64,000 bases of DNA. Origin: Paenibacillus sp. DMB20 (GTDB lineage: Bacteria > Bacillota > Bacilli > Paenibacillales > Paenibacillaceae). Where the stretch lies: positions 372,001 through 436,000 of the forward strand of contig NZ_LAZU01000025.1 of assembly GCF_000987955.1 (NCBI RefSeq), read 5' to 3'. A program made the translations under genes and the position numbers. Shown here one piece after another: positions 1-8,794 of this stretch (position 1 is its first letter; each line of letters begins with the position of its first letter). A model generated the notes under the pieces. It searched no databases. It worked only from the letters and a program-made list of their open reading frames with translations, and was not told the origin of the DNA.

Positions 1-2
1 TC

Positions 3-239
3 ATCCGGATGGAGGATATGGATGAATACTTCGAACAGTCTTCCGACCGTTCCCTCATGGATCATGTCATAAAACTGCCGTTCAAATATAAGGCGGTCAT
101 CCACCTGTTTTATTATGAAGATTATTCGGTCCGGCAGATCGCCGGCATTCTGCAAATCAGCGAATCGGCCGTCAAGATGCGCCTTGCGCGCGGCAGGCAG
201 CTGTTAAAAATGGATTTGGAAAGCGAGGTTGAATCATGA
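3..239 (+). CDS. ECF sigma factor, C-terminal part (5' end outside window)
   Basis: The frame is open to the left edge, so only about the last 78 residues are visible. They contain sigma region 4: a helix-turn-helix with YSVRQIAGILQISESAVKMRLARGR, which would bind the -35 element. The stretch FKYKAVIHLFYYEDYS is typical of ECF sigma factors just before the HTH. An internal ATG at 9 is not the real start, because the frame continues upstream. The stop overlaps the next start by four bases (ATGA), the usual arrangement for a sigma factor translationally coupled to its anti-sigma factor. Region 2 and any ECF group assignment cannot be judged here. Confidence 0.88.
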   Translation: MRMEDMDEYFEQSSDRSLMDHVIKLPFKYKAVIHLFYYEDYSVRQIAGILQISESAVKMRLARGRQLLKMDLESEVES

Positions 240-1212
240 ACCCGAAGGAATATAAAACGCTACTGGATCGGATGGAGCCGGATGAGGGACTGGAGCAGCG
301 GCTTGCAAAGCATGTTCGGGAACACAAGCAAGAACCGATCCGCGTAAAAAGAAACCGCCCGGCGTTTATCGCGGCAGGCCTAACGGCCGTCATGGGCCTC
401 GGGGTCGTTCTATCCCTTACTTGGAACGAAACGAACAGGCCGGTCGTGACATCCGCGGTACGGCCGCAGGCTGACGGCCCTGCACCTGCGGTTAAGGAAG
501 ACCCGAATGCCGTCACCATACCCGAAATGAAGCTTCCCGAGACATCCGGCGCTCAAGCGGACATGATCGGATTAATCGTATACCAGGGGAAGATCTATAC
601 GCAGACGGGCACGAAAATCACGCCTGAAACCGCAAAGCAGCTGCTTGGAGAAAAACTGGGCCGCTCCACGGCCGGCATTGACGAATGGAGCGAAGCGTCC
701 GATTATAAGGAGCTCGCATCAACCATCGGGGAAATGGACGTGTATTCGGTAAAAGGGTACGACAAGGAGTTTCGCATCATGTCTTATCTGGAGCTGGACG
801 GGCAGATTTACGCCGAAGTATATGAACATTTGAACGGGATTACGGTTGCCAAGGGGGAGGATCTGGTCGGCAAGCTGAATTTGAAAGGCCGGGTCGTTTC
901 CGCGAAGTGGCAGGATTTTGACGCTTGGAATATGGGAGGGGACAAGTTTCATTCCTTGGGGCCGGATTCGGTGTTGGAGCAGTTTATAAATGCTTTATAT
1001 GAAGCCAAGCCCGTGGAGGAGGGGGACTGTATGAAGCGGGAATCTATCAGTCCGAAGGCAGCAATCAGAAATTTTTGCATCTGACGCTGGAAGACGGGAC
1101 CGAGGTGGAACTCCGACTTTTTAAAGAAGGAAACTACGTCATATACGGTTTCGCCCCCGTGTTTCTTCAACTGGAACCCGAAGCGTTCTCTGCCTTATGG
1201 GAGCGTATGTAA
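236..1212 (+). pseudogene. Anti-sigma factor, membrane-anchored, broken by a 1-nt frameshift
   Basis: The gene overlaps the sigma factor by ATGA. It encodes a charged cytoplasmic segment (about residues 1-40), one membrane segment (about 42-62, FIAAGLTAVMGLGVVLSLTW) and an extracytoplasmic domain, which is the layout of an anti-sigma factor. The first frame stops at 1084 after an unnatural tail. The next frame continues the protein from about 1021 (GLYEAGIYQSEG through PEAFSALWERM) to a stop at 1212, directly before a terminator. One missing G in the G5 run at 1021-1025 would restore a protein of about 325 aa. Loss of function would release the sigma factor, but a sequencing error is equally possible. 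Confidence 0.72.
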
Positions 1213-1223
1213 CATCCCCTTAG

Positions 1224-1255
1224 AATCCCTTGCGCTGCAAGGGATTATTTTTTTA
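1224..1255 (+). terminator. Rho-independent terminator of the sigma/anti-sigma operon
   Basis: A perfect 10-bp stem (1224-1233 with 1237-1246, AATCCCTTGC/GCAAGGGATT) with a 3-nt loop is followed by an AT-rich run containing eight T. It lies 12 bases after the restored anti-sigma stop at 1212, which supports that stop as the real gene end. Confidence 0.88.
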
Positions 1256-1376
1256 TTCACAATCATGTCGAAATTCAGCCCATAATTAAACAATTATGAC
1301 CGATAATTTCCTTACTTTTTTATAGTGACTGTGATAAAATGTATAAAATTACAGTTTACTTAAGGAGAGTCTTAAC

Positions 1377-2015
1377 ATGAACGGAACAGCGAACTCATTC
1401 ACCGAGCTTTTAAAATCAAGAAGATCCGCCATGAAATTCATTCCGGACGTGAAGATCGGCCGGCAGGAGCTGGAGGAGATGTTCAATCTGGTCAAGTACG
1501 CGCCTTCCGCCTTTAATTTGCAGCATGCCCATTATGCGGTCGTGACGGATTCCGGACTAAAAGAGAAGGTATACGAGGCGGCATATAGGCAGTATAAAGT
1601 TCTGACCAGCTCGGCGGTGATCGTGGTTTTGGGGGATCTGGAAGCTTATCATGACATCGGGCCTATCAATGAAGGTTTGCTGAGCCTCGGCATTATCGAT
1701 CAGTTTGAATTCGATAAGACCGTTCGGGAAGTACATGACATGTACGAATCCAGGGGAGACGGCTTCAAGCGGGATGAAGCGATCCGTAACGCAAGCCTGT
1801 CCGCGATGCAGTTCATGCTGATCGCCAAGGAGCGGGGCTGGGATACCTGCCCGATGATCGGTTTCGATCCCGAAGCGGTCCGGGTAGCCCTTCAAATCGA
1901 TGAACGGTATGTGCCGGTCATGCTGATCACGCTTGGAAAAGAGGACACCGGCAAGCAAAGACCCCGCGGCTATCGCAAACCGAATGGAGAGTTCGTGACT
2001 TATTACGGCGAATAA
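1377..2015 (+). CDS. Nitroreductase family protein (YodC/MhqN-like)
   Basis: A 212-aa protein of usual length for small FMN-dependent NAD(P)H nitroreductases. The N-terminal KSRRSAMKF matches the arginine-rich FMN phosphate-binding start of the family. It is followed by APSAFNLQHAHYAV, the flavin/dimer segment, and the C-terminal PMIGFDPEAVR motif. These cytoplasmic homodimers reduce quinones or nitro compounds; the true substrate cannot be read from sequence. The ATG has a good site (AAGGAGAG) 8-9 bases upstream. The gene is monocistronic, with a terminator before it (1224) and a strong hairpin after it (2151). In Bacillus, related genes belong to quinone/thiol stress regulons, but no such operator is evident here. 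Confidence 0.87.
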   Translation: MNGTANSFTELLKSRRSAMKFIPDVKIGRQELEEMFNLVKYAPSAFNLQHAHYAVVTDSGLKEKVYEAAYRQYKVLTSSAVIVVLGDLEAYHDIGPINEGLLSLGIIDQFEFDKTVREVHDMYESRGDGFKRDEAIRNASLSAMQFMLIAKERGWDTCPMIGFDPEAVRVALQIDERYVPVMLITLGKEDTGKQRPRGYRKPNGEFVTYYGE

Positions 2016-2150
2016 AATTCCAAAAAGACTGGTCTGTATCGATATTAACTGTCAACTCCGCGAAAGGTGCGGGACGACGCGGACATGATGAAAGATCAGG
2101 CCAAAGATTCAGGGTTGCATACTGCACGATGAAGTAAGGTGAACGCAGCT

Positions 2151-2188
2151 AAGCCCGCCCCGTTGTTGCCGGGGCGGGCTTATGTTTG
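2151..2188 (+). terminator. Strong GC-rich hairpin between convergent genes
   Basis: A 12-bp perfect stem (2151-2162 with 2170-2181) and 7-nt loop is followed by TATGTTTGTT on the plus strand. It lies between the nitroreductase and the convergent dipeptidase. It probably ends the nitroreductase transcript and may also act on the opposite strand, where no U-run is present. Confidence 0.75.
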
Positions 2189-2260
2189 TTGCCGTGAAAC
2201 GCAAATCGCAACTGTCCATTTGGCAGATGGCCAGAGTCTTTGCTATCTGGAACAAGCCGC

Positions 2261-3622
2261 TTAGATCAGTTTCAAATACTCCACGATCGTGAGCAGTCCT
2301 TTGTCGAAGTTCTCCAGGTTGAAATGCTCGTTCGGCGCATGCAGGTTTTCGTCGGGCAAGCCGAAGCCCATCATGACGGCAGGCGCATTCAGCGTACTGG
2401 ACAGCTTCTCGACGATCGGTATGGAACCGCCGTCTTTCGTGAACAGCGCGCGCGTACCGTATACATGCTCGAACGCATCCGCGGCTTTTTGCAGCATCGG
2501 ATGGGACGGGTCGATGTTGAACGCGAAGGCTTTTTCCTTCGGCGAGAACGTAAGCTTGGCCCCGACCGGCGTATGGGCGTGAAGATGAGCCTCGATGGCG
2601 TCGAGTACGGCCTGCGGGTCCTGGTCCGCGACCAGACGGCAGGTGATTTTGGCATGGGCCTCTTTCGGAATGACGGTCTTGCTGCCTTCGCCCTGGAACC
2701 CGCCGTAAACGCCGTTCAGTTCCAGCGTAGGCCGTGCGCCGACGCGCTCCACGAAGCTGTAGCCTTCCTCGCCGAACAGGGCGTCAAGGTTCAGGTCCTT
2801 TTTCAACCGCTCTTCGTCGAATTGCTGCTTGGCAAATTCCTCGCGCATTTCGGGAGAAAGTTCCTGCACGCCGTCATAGAAGCCTTTCACGCTAACGCGG
2901 CCTTTCTCGTCATGAAGCGAGGCGAGCAAGGAGACCATCGCATGCAGCGCGTTCGGAACGCCGCCGCCGAAAGAACCGGAGTGCAGGTCGGTATTGGCCG
3001 TTTCCAAGGTGAGTTCCAGCGAACAGAGTCCGCGCAGTCCCGTGGAAATGGCAGGCTTGCCGGGGGCGAGCAGGGAAGTGTCGGAGATCAGGATCGCGTC
3101 CGCAGCCAGCTTGTCCGTGTTATTTTCCAGGTAGATCGGCAGGTTCGGGCTGGAGACCTCTTCTTCGCCTTCGATGCAGAACTTGATGTTGACCGGCAAA
3201 TCTTTTTCCTGCTTTAGCATAGCTTCGACGGCTTTGACATGGAGGAACAGCTGTCCCTTATCGTCGGTGGCGCCGCGCGCATACAGCTTGCCGTTCCGGA
3301 TGTCCGGCTCGAACGGCGGGGTTTCCCACAGATGAAGCGGATCTACCGGCTGCACGTCGTAATGGCCGTAGATCAGCACGGTCGGTTTGCCTTCGGCATG
3401 CAGATAATCCGCGGTAATGATGGGGTGACCTTCGGTCTGGTGAATTTCCACATGCTCCAGGCCTGCTTCCTTCAGCTTGCCGGCCAGCCATTCCGCCGCT
3501 TTGGCGACATCGCCCTTGTGCTCGGACAGGGCGGAGATGCTTGGAATCGACAACCATTCCTTCAATTCGTTCAAATGGGTTTCGCGGTGTTCAGCAAAAT
3601 ACGCTTTATAATCAACGCTCAT
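2261..3622 (-). CDS. M20 family dipeptidase
   Basis: A 453-aa metallopeptidase of M20 (dipeptidase/CNDP-like) type and full length. Metal-site landmarks are in order: IYGHYDVQPVDP (first metal histidine, about residue 87), GATDDKGQL (bridging aspartate), EGEEEVSSPNL (catalytic glutamate) and the late FGLPDENLHAPNE (metal histidine). A smaller dimerisation domain is inserted in the middle. These cytoplasmic enzymes hydrolyse dipeptides using two zinc ions. The ATG at 3622 has AAAGGAGG at ideal spacing on the minus strand. It stands alone, convergent with the nitroreductase. There is no sign of a signal peptide. Confidence 0.93.
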   Translation of the reverse strand: MSVDYKAYFAEHRETHLNELKEWLSIPSISALSEHKGDVAKAAEWLAGKLKEAGLEHVEIHQTEGHPIITADYLHAEGKPTVLIYGHYDVQPVDPLHLWETPPFEPDIRNGKLYARGATDDKGQLFLHVKAVEAMLKQEKDLPVNIKFCIEGEEEVSSPNLPIYLENNTDKLAADAILISDTSLLAPGKPAISTGLRGLCSLELTLETANTDLHSGSFGGGVPNALHAMVSLLASLHDEKGRVSVKGFYDGVQELSPEMREEFAKQQFDEERLKKDLNLDALFGEEGYSFVERVGARPTLELNGVYGGFQGEGSKTVIPKEAHAKITCRLVADQDPQAVLDAIEAHLHAHTPVGAKLTFSPKEKAFAFNIDPSHPMLQKAADAFEHVYGTRALFTKDGGSIPIVEKLSSTLNAPAVMMGFGLPDENLHAPNEHFNLENFDKGLLTIVEYLKLI

Positions 3623-3793
3623 ATTGGGTGGATCCTCCTTTGGCTTACATTGGCATATCCCATGCCATACTTTACTATTTTACTCCTTTTTCCGAAAATA
3701 CGAAATAAAGAGCTGACGACTCCTGCACTTCGCAGGCTGCAGGTTAGCCGTGCAAGAGATGGATGGAGGGCCTAATGCAAGGTTCATCCCGAT

Positions 3794-4384
3794 TTAAGCC
3801 AATTTTGAGCCGAGCCGCTTCGCTTTGTCCAGCCATTTGGTCCGCTGCTCAGCGGATGACTTGTTTATGGGACTGAATTCGGTTACCCGAACAGGCGTAA
3901 TGCCGCAGAACTGCAAAATGTTCCGTTTCATCACCCCGTACCCCGCACGTTTGTAAACCAATCGGTTGTACCAGGAAGGAGTGTCCGCCGTGACGATCAG
4001 ATGGGCGGATTTTCCGGTTAAAAGCTTATCCCACATCGAAGAATTGTCCCGGTATTTGTAAGCGAAGCCGGGCAGAAAGATGCGGTCGATAAATCCCTTC
4101 AGGATCGCGGGCATCGCGCCCCACCATGTCGGATAGACGAAGACCAGATGATCGGCCCGGCGTATAAGTTCCTGGGCTTCGATCAGATCGCTCTCCAGTT
4201 CCGTGCGCCGGCGGTAACCGAACTTCAGGTTGGGTTCGAATTGCATTTTCCCTAGATCCAGTCTTTGAATTTGGACAGGATGCTGCATGGCGCCTTCCAT
4301 ATAAGCTGCGGACAAGGCCGAGCAGAGACTTTCGGGGTCTGGATGTCCGTTGATGATGAGAATGTTGGATTTCTTGGATTTCAT
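3794..4384 (-). CDS. NAD(P)H-dependent oxidoreductase, flavodoxin-like fold
   Basis: A 196-aa protein with the start ILIINGHPDPESLCSAL (FMN phosphate loop) and FVYPTWWGAMPAILKGFIDR, the signature of the NQO/YwrO/KefF flavodoxin-like family. These enzymes use FMN or FAD to reduce quinones or azo compounds. The frame extends upstream to 4495, but I start at ATG 4384 because AAAGGGAGG lies just before it and the family begins a few residues before the flavin loop. It is divergent from an AraC-type regulator, and the shared 190-bp intergenic region suggests that regulator controls it. Confidence 0.87.
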   Translation of the reverse strand: MKSKKSNILIINGHPDPESLCSALSAAYMEGAMQHPVQIQRLDLGKMQFEPNLKFGYRRRTELESDLIEAQELIRRADHLVFVYPTWWGAMPAILKGFIDRIFLPGFAYKYRDNSSMWDKLLTGKSAHLIVTADTPSWYNRLVYKRAGYGVMKRNILQFCGITPVRVTEFSPINKSSAEQRTKWLDKAKRLGSKLA

Positions 4385-4570
4385 GTTTGGGTTCCTCCCT
4401 TTAAACAACCGAATATCAAGCATGGATCCTCCGTGCTGCTGCGATATGGTATATTGGTGTGGTAAAGCTGAAGTCCTCTGGACTACAATCAGCATAGACG
4501 GATTTAATCGATGAATGAATGATCATCGGCGCAAATCGGACTGCGATTTCGCGCAAAGGAGGAGCAAGGC

Positions 4571-5593
4571 TTGAACGATCAAGGAGTTGCCGTTTCCATG
4601 GTATTCCCGATCCTGAAAACCATCGTCAGGAAGGGGTATGATACAGCATCGTTTTGCAAGGAAACCGCGTTTGACGAGCGCTTGCTGGAGGATGCGGAGA
4701 ACCGAATAACCGTGGAGGAACTGGAGCGGCTCATGAAAGCGGCAGCCCGTTACACGGAGGACGATTATTTCGGATTACATCAGGGACAGATGACGGAGAT
4801 CGCGGACCTGGGCATCCTTGGGTATGTCATGATGCATTCGGGCACCATCGCCGATGCGCTGGCCGCGTACCAACGGTATAACGTTATTCTGTGCAGCGGC
4901 TTTATTCTGGCGTGGGACGTCCGGGGAGAGGATGTACGGATCCGGCTATCCCTTCAGGGTCCAGGCCGGATGTCCAGGCATTGCGCGGAAGACATGGCGA
5001 GCTCTTTGGTTCAGATCATCGGGAAGCTGAGCAACCGGCGAATCCCGTTAAAAGAGGTGTTTTTCGAGCATGAAGCCCCGCCTGACAACCTTCCTTACTT
5101 GCGGGTGTTCGAAAGCGCGCCGCATTTTGGCGGAGAACAGCATCTGCTGGTCATGAGCAAGGAGGTGCTGAGCTACCCGGTGCTATATTCGGACGCCAGG
5201 TTGCTCGGGGTTTTTGAGAACATGGCGCAGGAAACCAGGGACATGATGGCAAGGAATCCCATGTTTTCGGAGCAAATCGTGTTGTGGATGAAAAAGTGTT
5301 TGCCTTCCTTTATGCCGACGCTGCAGCAAACGGCGGATCATTTTGGCGTGAGCACGAGAACGATCCAGCATAAATTGAAGGATGAGGATACCACATACCA
5401 ACATCTGTCCATTCGGGTTCGCAAAGAGTTGGCGACGGACTTTTTAAGAAAAGAGGATTATTCGGTCGGCGAAATCGCGTATGCGCTCCATTATTCGGAG
5501 CCAAGCGCGTTCCAGAACGCGTTCAAGAAATGGACCGGGCTCACGCCGGGGCAGTATCGGGAGCAATTAAGGGAAGAGGGGAGCCGGGTGTGA
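4571..5593 (+). CDS. AraC family transcriptional regulator with arabinose-binding-like N-domain
   Basis: A 340-aa regulator. Residues about 15-200 resemble the N-terminal domain of OruR/ArgR-type AraC proteins (ITVEELERLMKAAARYTEDDYFGLHQGQ, then a DLGILGYVMMHSGT segment). Residues about 240-335 hold a double helix-turn-helix with FGVSTRTIQHKLKDE and YALHYSEPSAFQNAFKKWTG (second HTH). The start is TTG at 4571, supported by AAAGGAGG at 4556-4563; no in-frame ATG has a comparable site. The divergent oxidoreductase gene is its most likely target. The effector is unknown. Confidence 0.9.
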   Translation: MNDQGVAVSMVFPILKTIVRKGYDTASFCKETAFDERLLEDAENRITVEELERLMKAAARYTEDDYFGLHQGQMTEIADLGILGYVMMHSGTIADALAAYQRYNVILCSGFILAWDVRGEDVRIRLSLQGPGRMSRHCAEDMASSLVQIIGKLSNRRIPLKEVFFEHEAPPDNLPYLRVFESAPHFGGEQHLLVMSKEVLSYPVLYSDARLLGVFENMAQETRDMMARNPMFSEQIVLWMKKCLPSFMPTLQQTADHFGVSTRTIQHKLKDEDTTYQHLSIRVRKELATDFLRKEDYSVGEIAYALHYSEPSAFQNAFKKWTGLTPGQYREQLREEGSRV

Positions 5594-5665
5594 AAAGGGT
5601 GAGAGGTCTCTGCCGATTATCCTGTTTCCTGTAAGGGATGTTTAGCTTAGGGAACCAACCGTAGG

Positions 5666-5702
5666 CAGCCCTTCCCGGTAGAGCCGGGAGGGGCTGTTTT
5701 AC
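5666..5702 (+). terminator. Terminator after the AraC regulator
   Basis: A 13-bp stem with a single G-T pair (5666-5678 with 5684-5696) is followed by TTTTACC. It closes the AraC gene transcript. The 250 bases from 5594 to 5846 otherwise hold only the tRNA promoter. Confidence 0.8.
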
Positions 5703-5782
5703 CCTTCTTTCCTGATTGGATTTCGGTTGATGGGAGGTGGTGCGGTGAAAATAATTGTATAAAATTTCAGTTTATTTTATTG

Positions 5783-5811
5783 TTGCAAGATTAAAAAGGC
5801 TGTGCTATATT
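5783..5811 (+). promoter_or_regulatory. SigA-type promoter of tRNA-Ala
   Basis: TTGCAA (5783-5788), a 17-base spacer and TATATT (5806-5811) lie 35 bases upstream of the tRNA. Sequence and spacing are close to the vegetative consensus. Confidence 0.65.
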
Positions 5812-5846
5812 ATTAAAGTACTCTTTAAAAGCAACCTACCTATCAC

Positions 5847-5919
5847 GGGGCCTTAGCTCAGCTGGGAGAGCGCATCGCTGGCAGCGATGAGGTCAGGGGT
5901 TCGATCCCCCTAGGCTCCA
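5847..5919 (+). tRNA. tRNA-Ala (anticodon GGC)
   Basis: A complete cloverleaf of 73 bases is visible. The acceptor stem GGGGCCT pairs with AGGCTCC (one G-U). The D-arm starts TTAGCTCAGC, the anticodon stem CATCG/CGATG encloses loop CTGGCAG (anticodon GGC), and the T-arm contains GGTTCGATCC. The discriminator base is A and CCA is not encoded. It has its own promoter and terminator. The segment from the anticodon loop through the T-arm recurs in damaged form at 12307, suggesting that this gene served as an integration site. Confidence 0.97.
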
Positions 5920-5925
5920 TAGAAT

Positions 5926-5956
5926 AAAAAGACCACATTACTGTGGTCTTTTTTTA
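5926..5956 (+). terminator. Terminator of tRNA-Ala
   Basis: A 12-bp stem AAAAAGACCACA/TGTGGTCTTTTT (5926-5937 with 5942-5953) with a 4-nt loop runs straight into a T tract, seven bases after the tRNA end. Confidence 0.9.
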
Positions 5957-6516
5957 TAGATAAGAAAGTATAAACTACAGAGATTTGCCATCCTTATCTC
6001 GCAAGAAAAACTTCCGCTATATGCGGTCTGTCTTCTGATAAAGTACGTCGATAGACGTTTTTTTATGTCCAAGGGTTAGGAGAGAACCCCAAAGGTTCAG
6101 ACCGACGGACCGGAGCGAAGCAGAGGGAGAACGCGACTCAATTTCACCATAGCGATCTGCTGCTTCGAAGTTGCCTCATCGAAAAGTTAGATCAGGAATT
6201 GGATATCCCCTTATGCTCCACAGAAAAATCCCTTGTAACCAAGGGATTTTTTTTATAGATGTGTTTTGCGATTCAACACAAATTTCGAGTTGGGGACGAA
6301 ATTTTCATCATATTTGGTCCATAAGGCTGTATTCATGTATGATTGTAATTGAAGTAAAAATGATAGTATTTGAGACAATTCTCTGGCTTTGGCAACAAGG
6401 TGGAATTAAATGTATTTGCAGCAAGCTGATCTGCTGATTGAAGGGCATGCCCATAAATAATCATTGTTGTCCTAATGTCTGCAAATGAAAGTTCTAATTA
6501 AGAAGGAGTGAAAAAA
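5957..6516 (+). other. Gene-free stretch with hairpins and a tRNA-3'-end-like segment
   Basis: I see no convincing gene in these 560 bases. There is a small hairpin ACGTC/GACGT followed by seven T (about 6047-6064). A perfect 11-bp terminator stem with T-run is at 6225-6254. Just before it, about 6207-6224, ATCCCCTTATGCTCCACAG resembles the tRNA-Ala 3' end ATCCCCCTAGGCTCCATAG (5904-5922). This tRNA-end-plus-terminator arrangement may be debris of an earlier insertion at the tRNA. An 88-codon frame at 6171-6437 crosses the terminator, has no ribosome site and is probably not a gene. Confidence 0.4.
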
Positions 6517-7119
6517 ATGAAAATCCGTACTGTAGGAATATTTCTTTTTGACGATGTAGAAGTTCTGGATTTTGCCGGGCCATTTGAGGTGTTTGCGGTG
6601 ACGGTCATCAACCGGTTCGCTCCGGATGAATTTGCGCCGTTTGATGTAACTACCGTATCTGAACATGGTGGTATGATCACAGCTCGCAATGGTTTAAAGG
6701 TCATGACGGATCACAGCTTTCAGACAGCGCCGGATTACGATATTCTGGTTATCCCAGGGGGGATGGGAACCCGTAGGGAAGTGCATAATTTAAACGTCAT
6801 TAAGTGGATTCAGGAGCGCATGGAGCAGGTAGAATTGATGACATCGGTTTGTACGGGATCCTTTTTGCTAGCAGAAGCCGCGCTTCTAGACGGAAAGTCG
6901 GCAACTACCCACTGGGCGAGTATCAATCGAATGAGAGAGACCTATCCATCTGTTGCGGTCCAAGAGAACATTAAGTTTGTAGATGCCGGCAGCATTATCA
7001 GCTCCGCTGGTATTTCTGCCGGCATTCATATGGCGTTTCATGTTGTGCACAGACTTCTTGGCCAAGAAGTGGCGCAAGGAACCGCCAAAGACATGGAGTA
7101 TGATATTACTTTCGATTAA
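6517..7119 (+). CDS. DJ-1/PfpI family protein (isonitrile-hydratase-like)
   Basis: A 200-aa protein of the class I glutamine-amidotransferase-like (DJ-1/PfpI) superfamily. GPFEVFAV near residue 20 carries the conserved glutamate. SVCTGSFLLAEAALLDG carries the nucleophile-elbow cysteine (Cys112), and TTHW follows it. This pattern matches the subgroup often labelled cyclohexyl-isocyanide hydratase or the amidotransferase domain of GlxA-type regulators; the reaction is not established. The start is ATG 6517, eight bases after AAGGAG. A GTG at 6508 overlaps that site and is less likely. It is the first intact gene after the tRNA and has lower GC than the chromosome to its left. Confidence 0.86.
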   Translation: MKIRTVGIFLFDDVEVLDFAGPFEVFAVTVINRFAPDEFAPFDVTTVSEHGGMITARNGLKVMTDHSFQTAPDYDILVIPGGMGTRREVHNLNVIKWIQERMEQVELMTSVCTGSFLLAEAALLDGKSATTHWASINRMRETYPSVAVQENIKFVDAGSIISSAGISAGIHMAFHVVHRLLGQEVAQGTAKDMEYDITFD

Positions 7120-7187
7120 AGCTAATCCAAATCGGATTATGTGAAGGCTGATGAAAACATTTTTTAAAATACCAATTGTCAACGACT

Positions 7188-7388
7188 TCAAATGGGTAAA
7201 GTTATTGTGAATTTTGTACCTTGCTGCAGTTCACTCTCTGCTGTGACCACGCCTTCATGCGCTTCAATTAAATTTTTCACAATCGCCATCCCTAAGCCTG
7301 TTCCTTCAGATTTTTGTTCGGTCGTAGTGCTCGGTAATGTCGTTGGAAGCATGTAATTAAGTACCTTTTTACTTCTGTATCTCTCCAT
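7188..7388 (-). pseudogene. Histidine kinase C-terminal remnant
   Basis: Only about 40 recognisable residues remain: [19 protein letters not shown] followed by [19 protein letters not shown]. This is the G2 box and end of a HATPase_c domain. Everything N-terminal of it (dimerisation domain, N and G1 boxes, sensor) is missing, and the preceding codons do not look like a kinase. I read it as a decay remnant left at an insertion or deletion boundary downstream of dsdX. Confidence 0.72.
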
Positions 7389-7424
7389 GACGAATGGCGA
7401 GGATGGTGTTATAATAGTATTTTA

Positions 7425-8762
7425 TTAAATTACTAGAGATAAAATTAGTATACCACCCAGAGAAACAAATGATGCAATAAGGCAGGCCGCAGTGAAGCTC
7501 TTAAACATATCCGGTAACGATAATCCTAAATATTCTTTTACAAACCAAAAACTCGAATCGTTGACATGGCACCAGCCAATCGCTCCGGAACCAATGGCGA
7601 GAACGATAATTTCCGGACTCACACCAGGATAAGCAGCCAGCATAGGTGCCACCATGCCTGCAGTACTAATCATGGCCACCGTGGCGGAACCGATAGCAAG
7701 GTGCATGAGCCAAGCTATTAGCCAAGCGAGAATAATGATGTTCATATTTAGTGACATCAAAACCTTGGACAATTCATTACCTAACCCACTGTCAACTAAT
7801 ATCTGATTAAATGCTCCACCTCCACCAATAATCAGCAAGATGCCGGCAATCGGTCCAAAACATTGTTCTGTAAGCGTTAACAGGTTTTTCATTTTTAAAC
7901 CACGAGAAAGACCTAACGTATAATAAGCAACAAATACCGAAATGAGAAGTGCGATAATTGGATTGCCTAAGAAATTAACAATAGGCAATAACGCAGAATC
8001 TTTTGCAAGAAACAATGCACTAACCGTTTTTCCTACCATAATGATTAGAGGCAATAGGATCGTAAATAGGGTAATGCCGAAGCCTGGAAGATTCTCAGAT
8101 GGTGTTGCAGCACTCGGCTCTGATTCTTTTAATACCCCAGTCTTGCACTTCTTACTGATAAACTTGGCCCAAATTGGACCAGCTAAAATGGCCGTAGGAG
8201 TTCCTACAAGAAGAGCATACAGAATGACCTTACCTACATCAGCCCCCAAACTTGTAGTAATTGCAAACGCTGCCGGATGTGGAGGCACCATCGAGTGAAC
8301 GACCATTAGCGATACTGCCAAAGGAATTCCTACACGGAGTAACGACATCTTAGCTTGTTTGGCGACGATGAAAACCAAAGGAAAAAGTAAAACAAATCCT
8401 ACTTCAAAAAATACAGGGATTCCGGCAATTAAGCCGACAATTGTCATCGCCCAGGGAGCTCTTTTTTCCCCCATTGTTTCTAGTAATGTTCGTGCAAGGC
8501 GCTCCGCGCCGCCGGATACTTCCAACATTTTGCCTAAAATCGTACCAAAACCGATAACAGTGGCCAGAAAACCTAACGTTCCAGCCATTCCGTTTTCAAT
8601 GGAAGTAGCAATCTTAGGAAGAGGCATACCTGTAGCAACTCCCACAAATATACACACTAATATTAAGGATAGAAAAGGATGTATTTTAACTTTAAGAATG
8701 AGAAAGATGAGAATTGCTATAGATGCGACCAATACTAACATCATCATTGTTGCAGTGTCCAT
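7425..8762 (-). CDS. dsdX: GntP-family permease, probable D-serine transporter (DsdX-like)
   Basis: A 445-aa polytopic membrane protein with about 12 hydrophobic segments. Family signatures include GFGTILGKMLEVSGGAERLA, PVFFEVGFVLLFPLVF and SMVPPHPAAFAITTSLGAD, shared by the gluconate:H+ symporters GntT/GntP and the D-serine permease DsdX. Sequence alone does not separate gluconate from D-serine. Position does help: it follows dsdA by 32 bases on the same strand, as dsdX pairs with dsdA in enterobacteria, and no gluconate kinase is nearby. The ATG is preceded by GGGAGAGG. Last gene of the ridA-dsdA-dsdX operon. Confidence 0.85.
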   Translation of the reverse strand: MDTATMMMLVLVASIAILIFLILKVKIHPFLSLILVCIFVGVATGMPLPKIATSIENGMAGTLGFLATVIGFGTILGKMLEVSGGAERLARTLLETMGEKRAPWAMTIVGLIAGIPVFFEVGFVLLFPLVFIVAKQAKMSLLRVGIPLAVSLMVVHSMVPPHPAAFAITTSLGADVGKVILYALLVGTPTAILAGPIWAKFISKKCKTGVLKESEPSAATPSENLPGFGITLFTILLPLIIMVGKTVSALFLAKDSALLPIVNFLGNPIIALLISVFVAYYTLGLSRGLKMKNLLTLTEQCFGPIAGILLIIGGGGAFNQILVDSGLGNELSKVLMSLNMNIIILAWLIAWLMHLAIGSATVAMISTAGMVAPMLAAYPGVSPEIIVLAIGSGAIGWCHVNDSSFWFVKEYLGLSLPDMFKSFTAACLIASFVSLGGILILSLVI

Positions 8763-8794
8763 TGTCTTAACCTCTCCCTAAACTATAGAGTAAT

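Noticed and set aside
1335..1362. GTATAAAATTACAGTTTA before the nitroreductase and a near copy (GTATAAAATTTCAGTTTA) at 5757 before tRNA-Ala, considered as a shared operator
   Set aside because: Both are AT-rich promoter-type sequences without dyad symmetry, and the downstream genes are unrelated. The match may be chance.
2240..3217. Long plus-strand frame of 325 codons
   Set aside because: It is the antisense shadow of the M20 dipeptidase, with no ribosome site and arginine/glutamine-rich composition.
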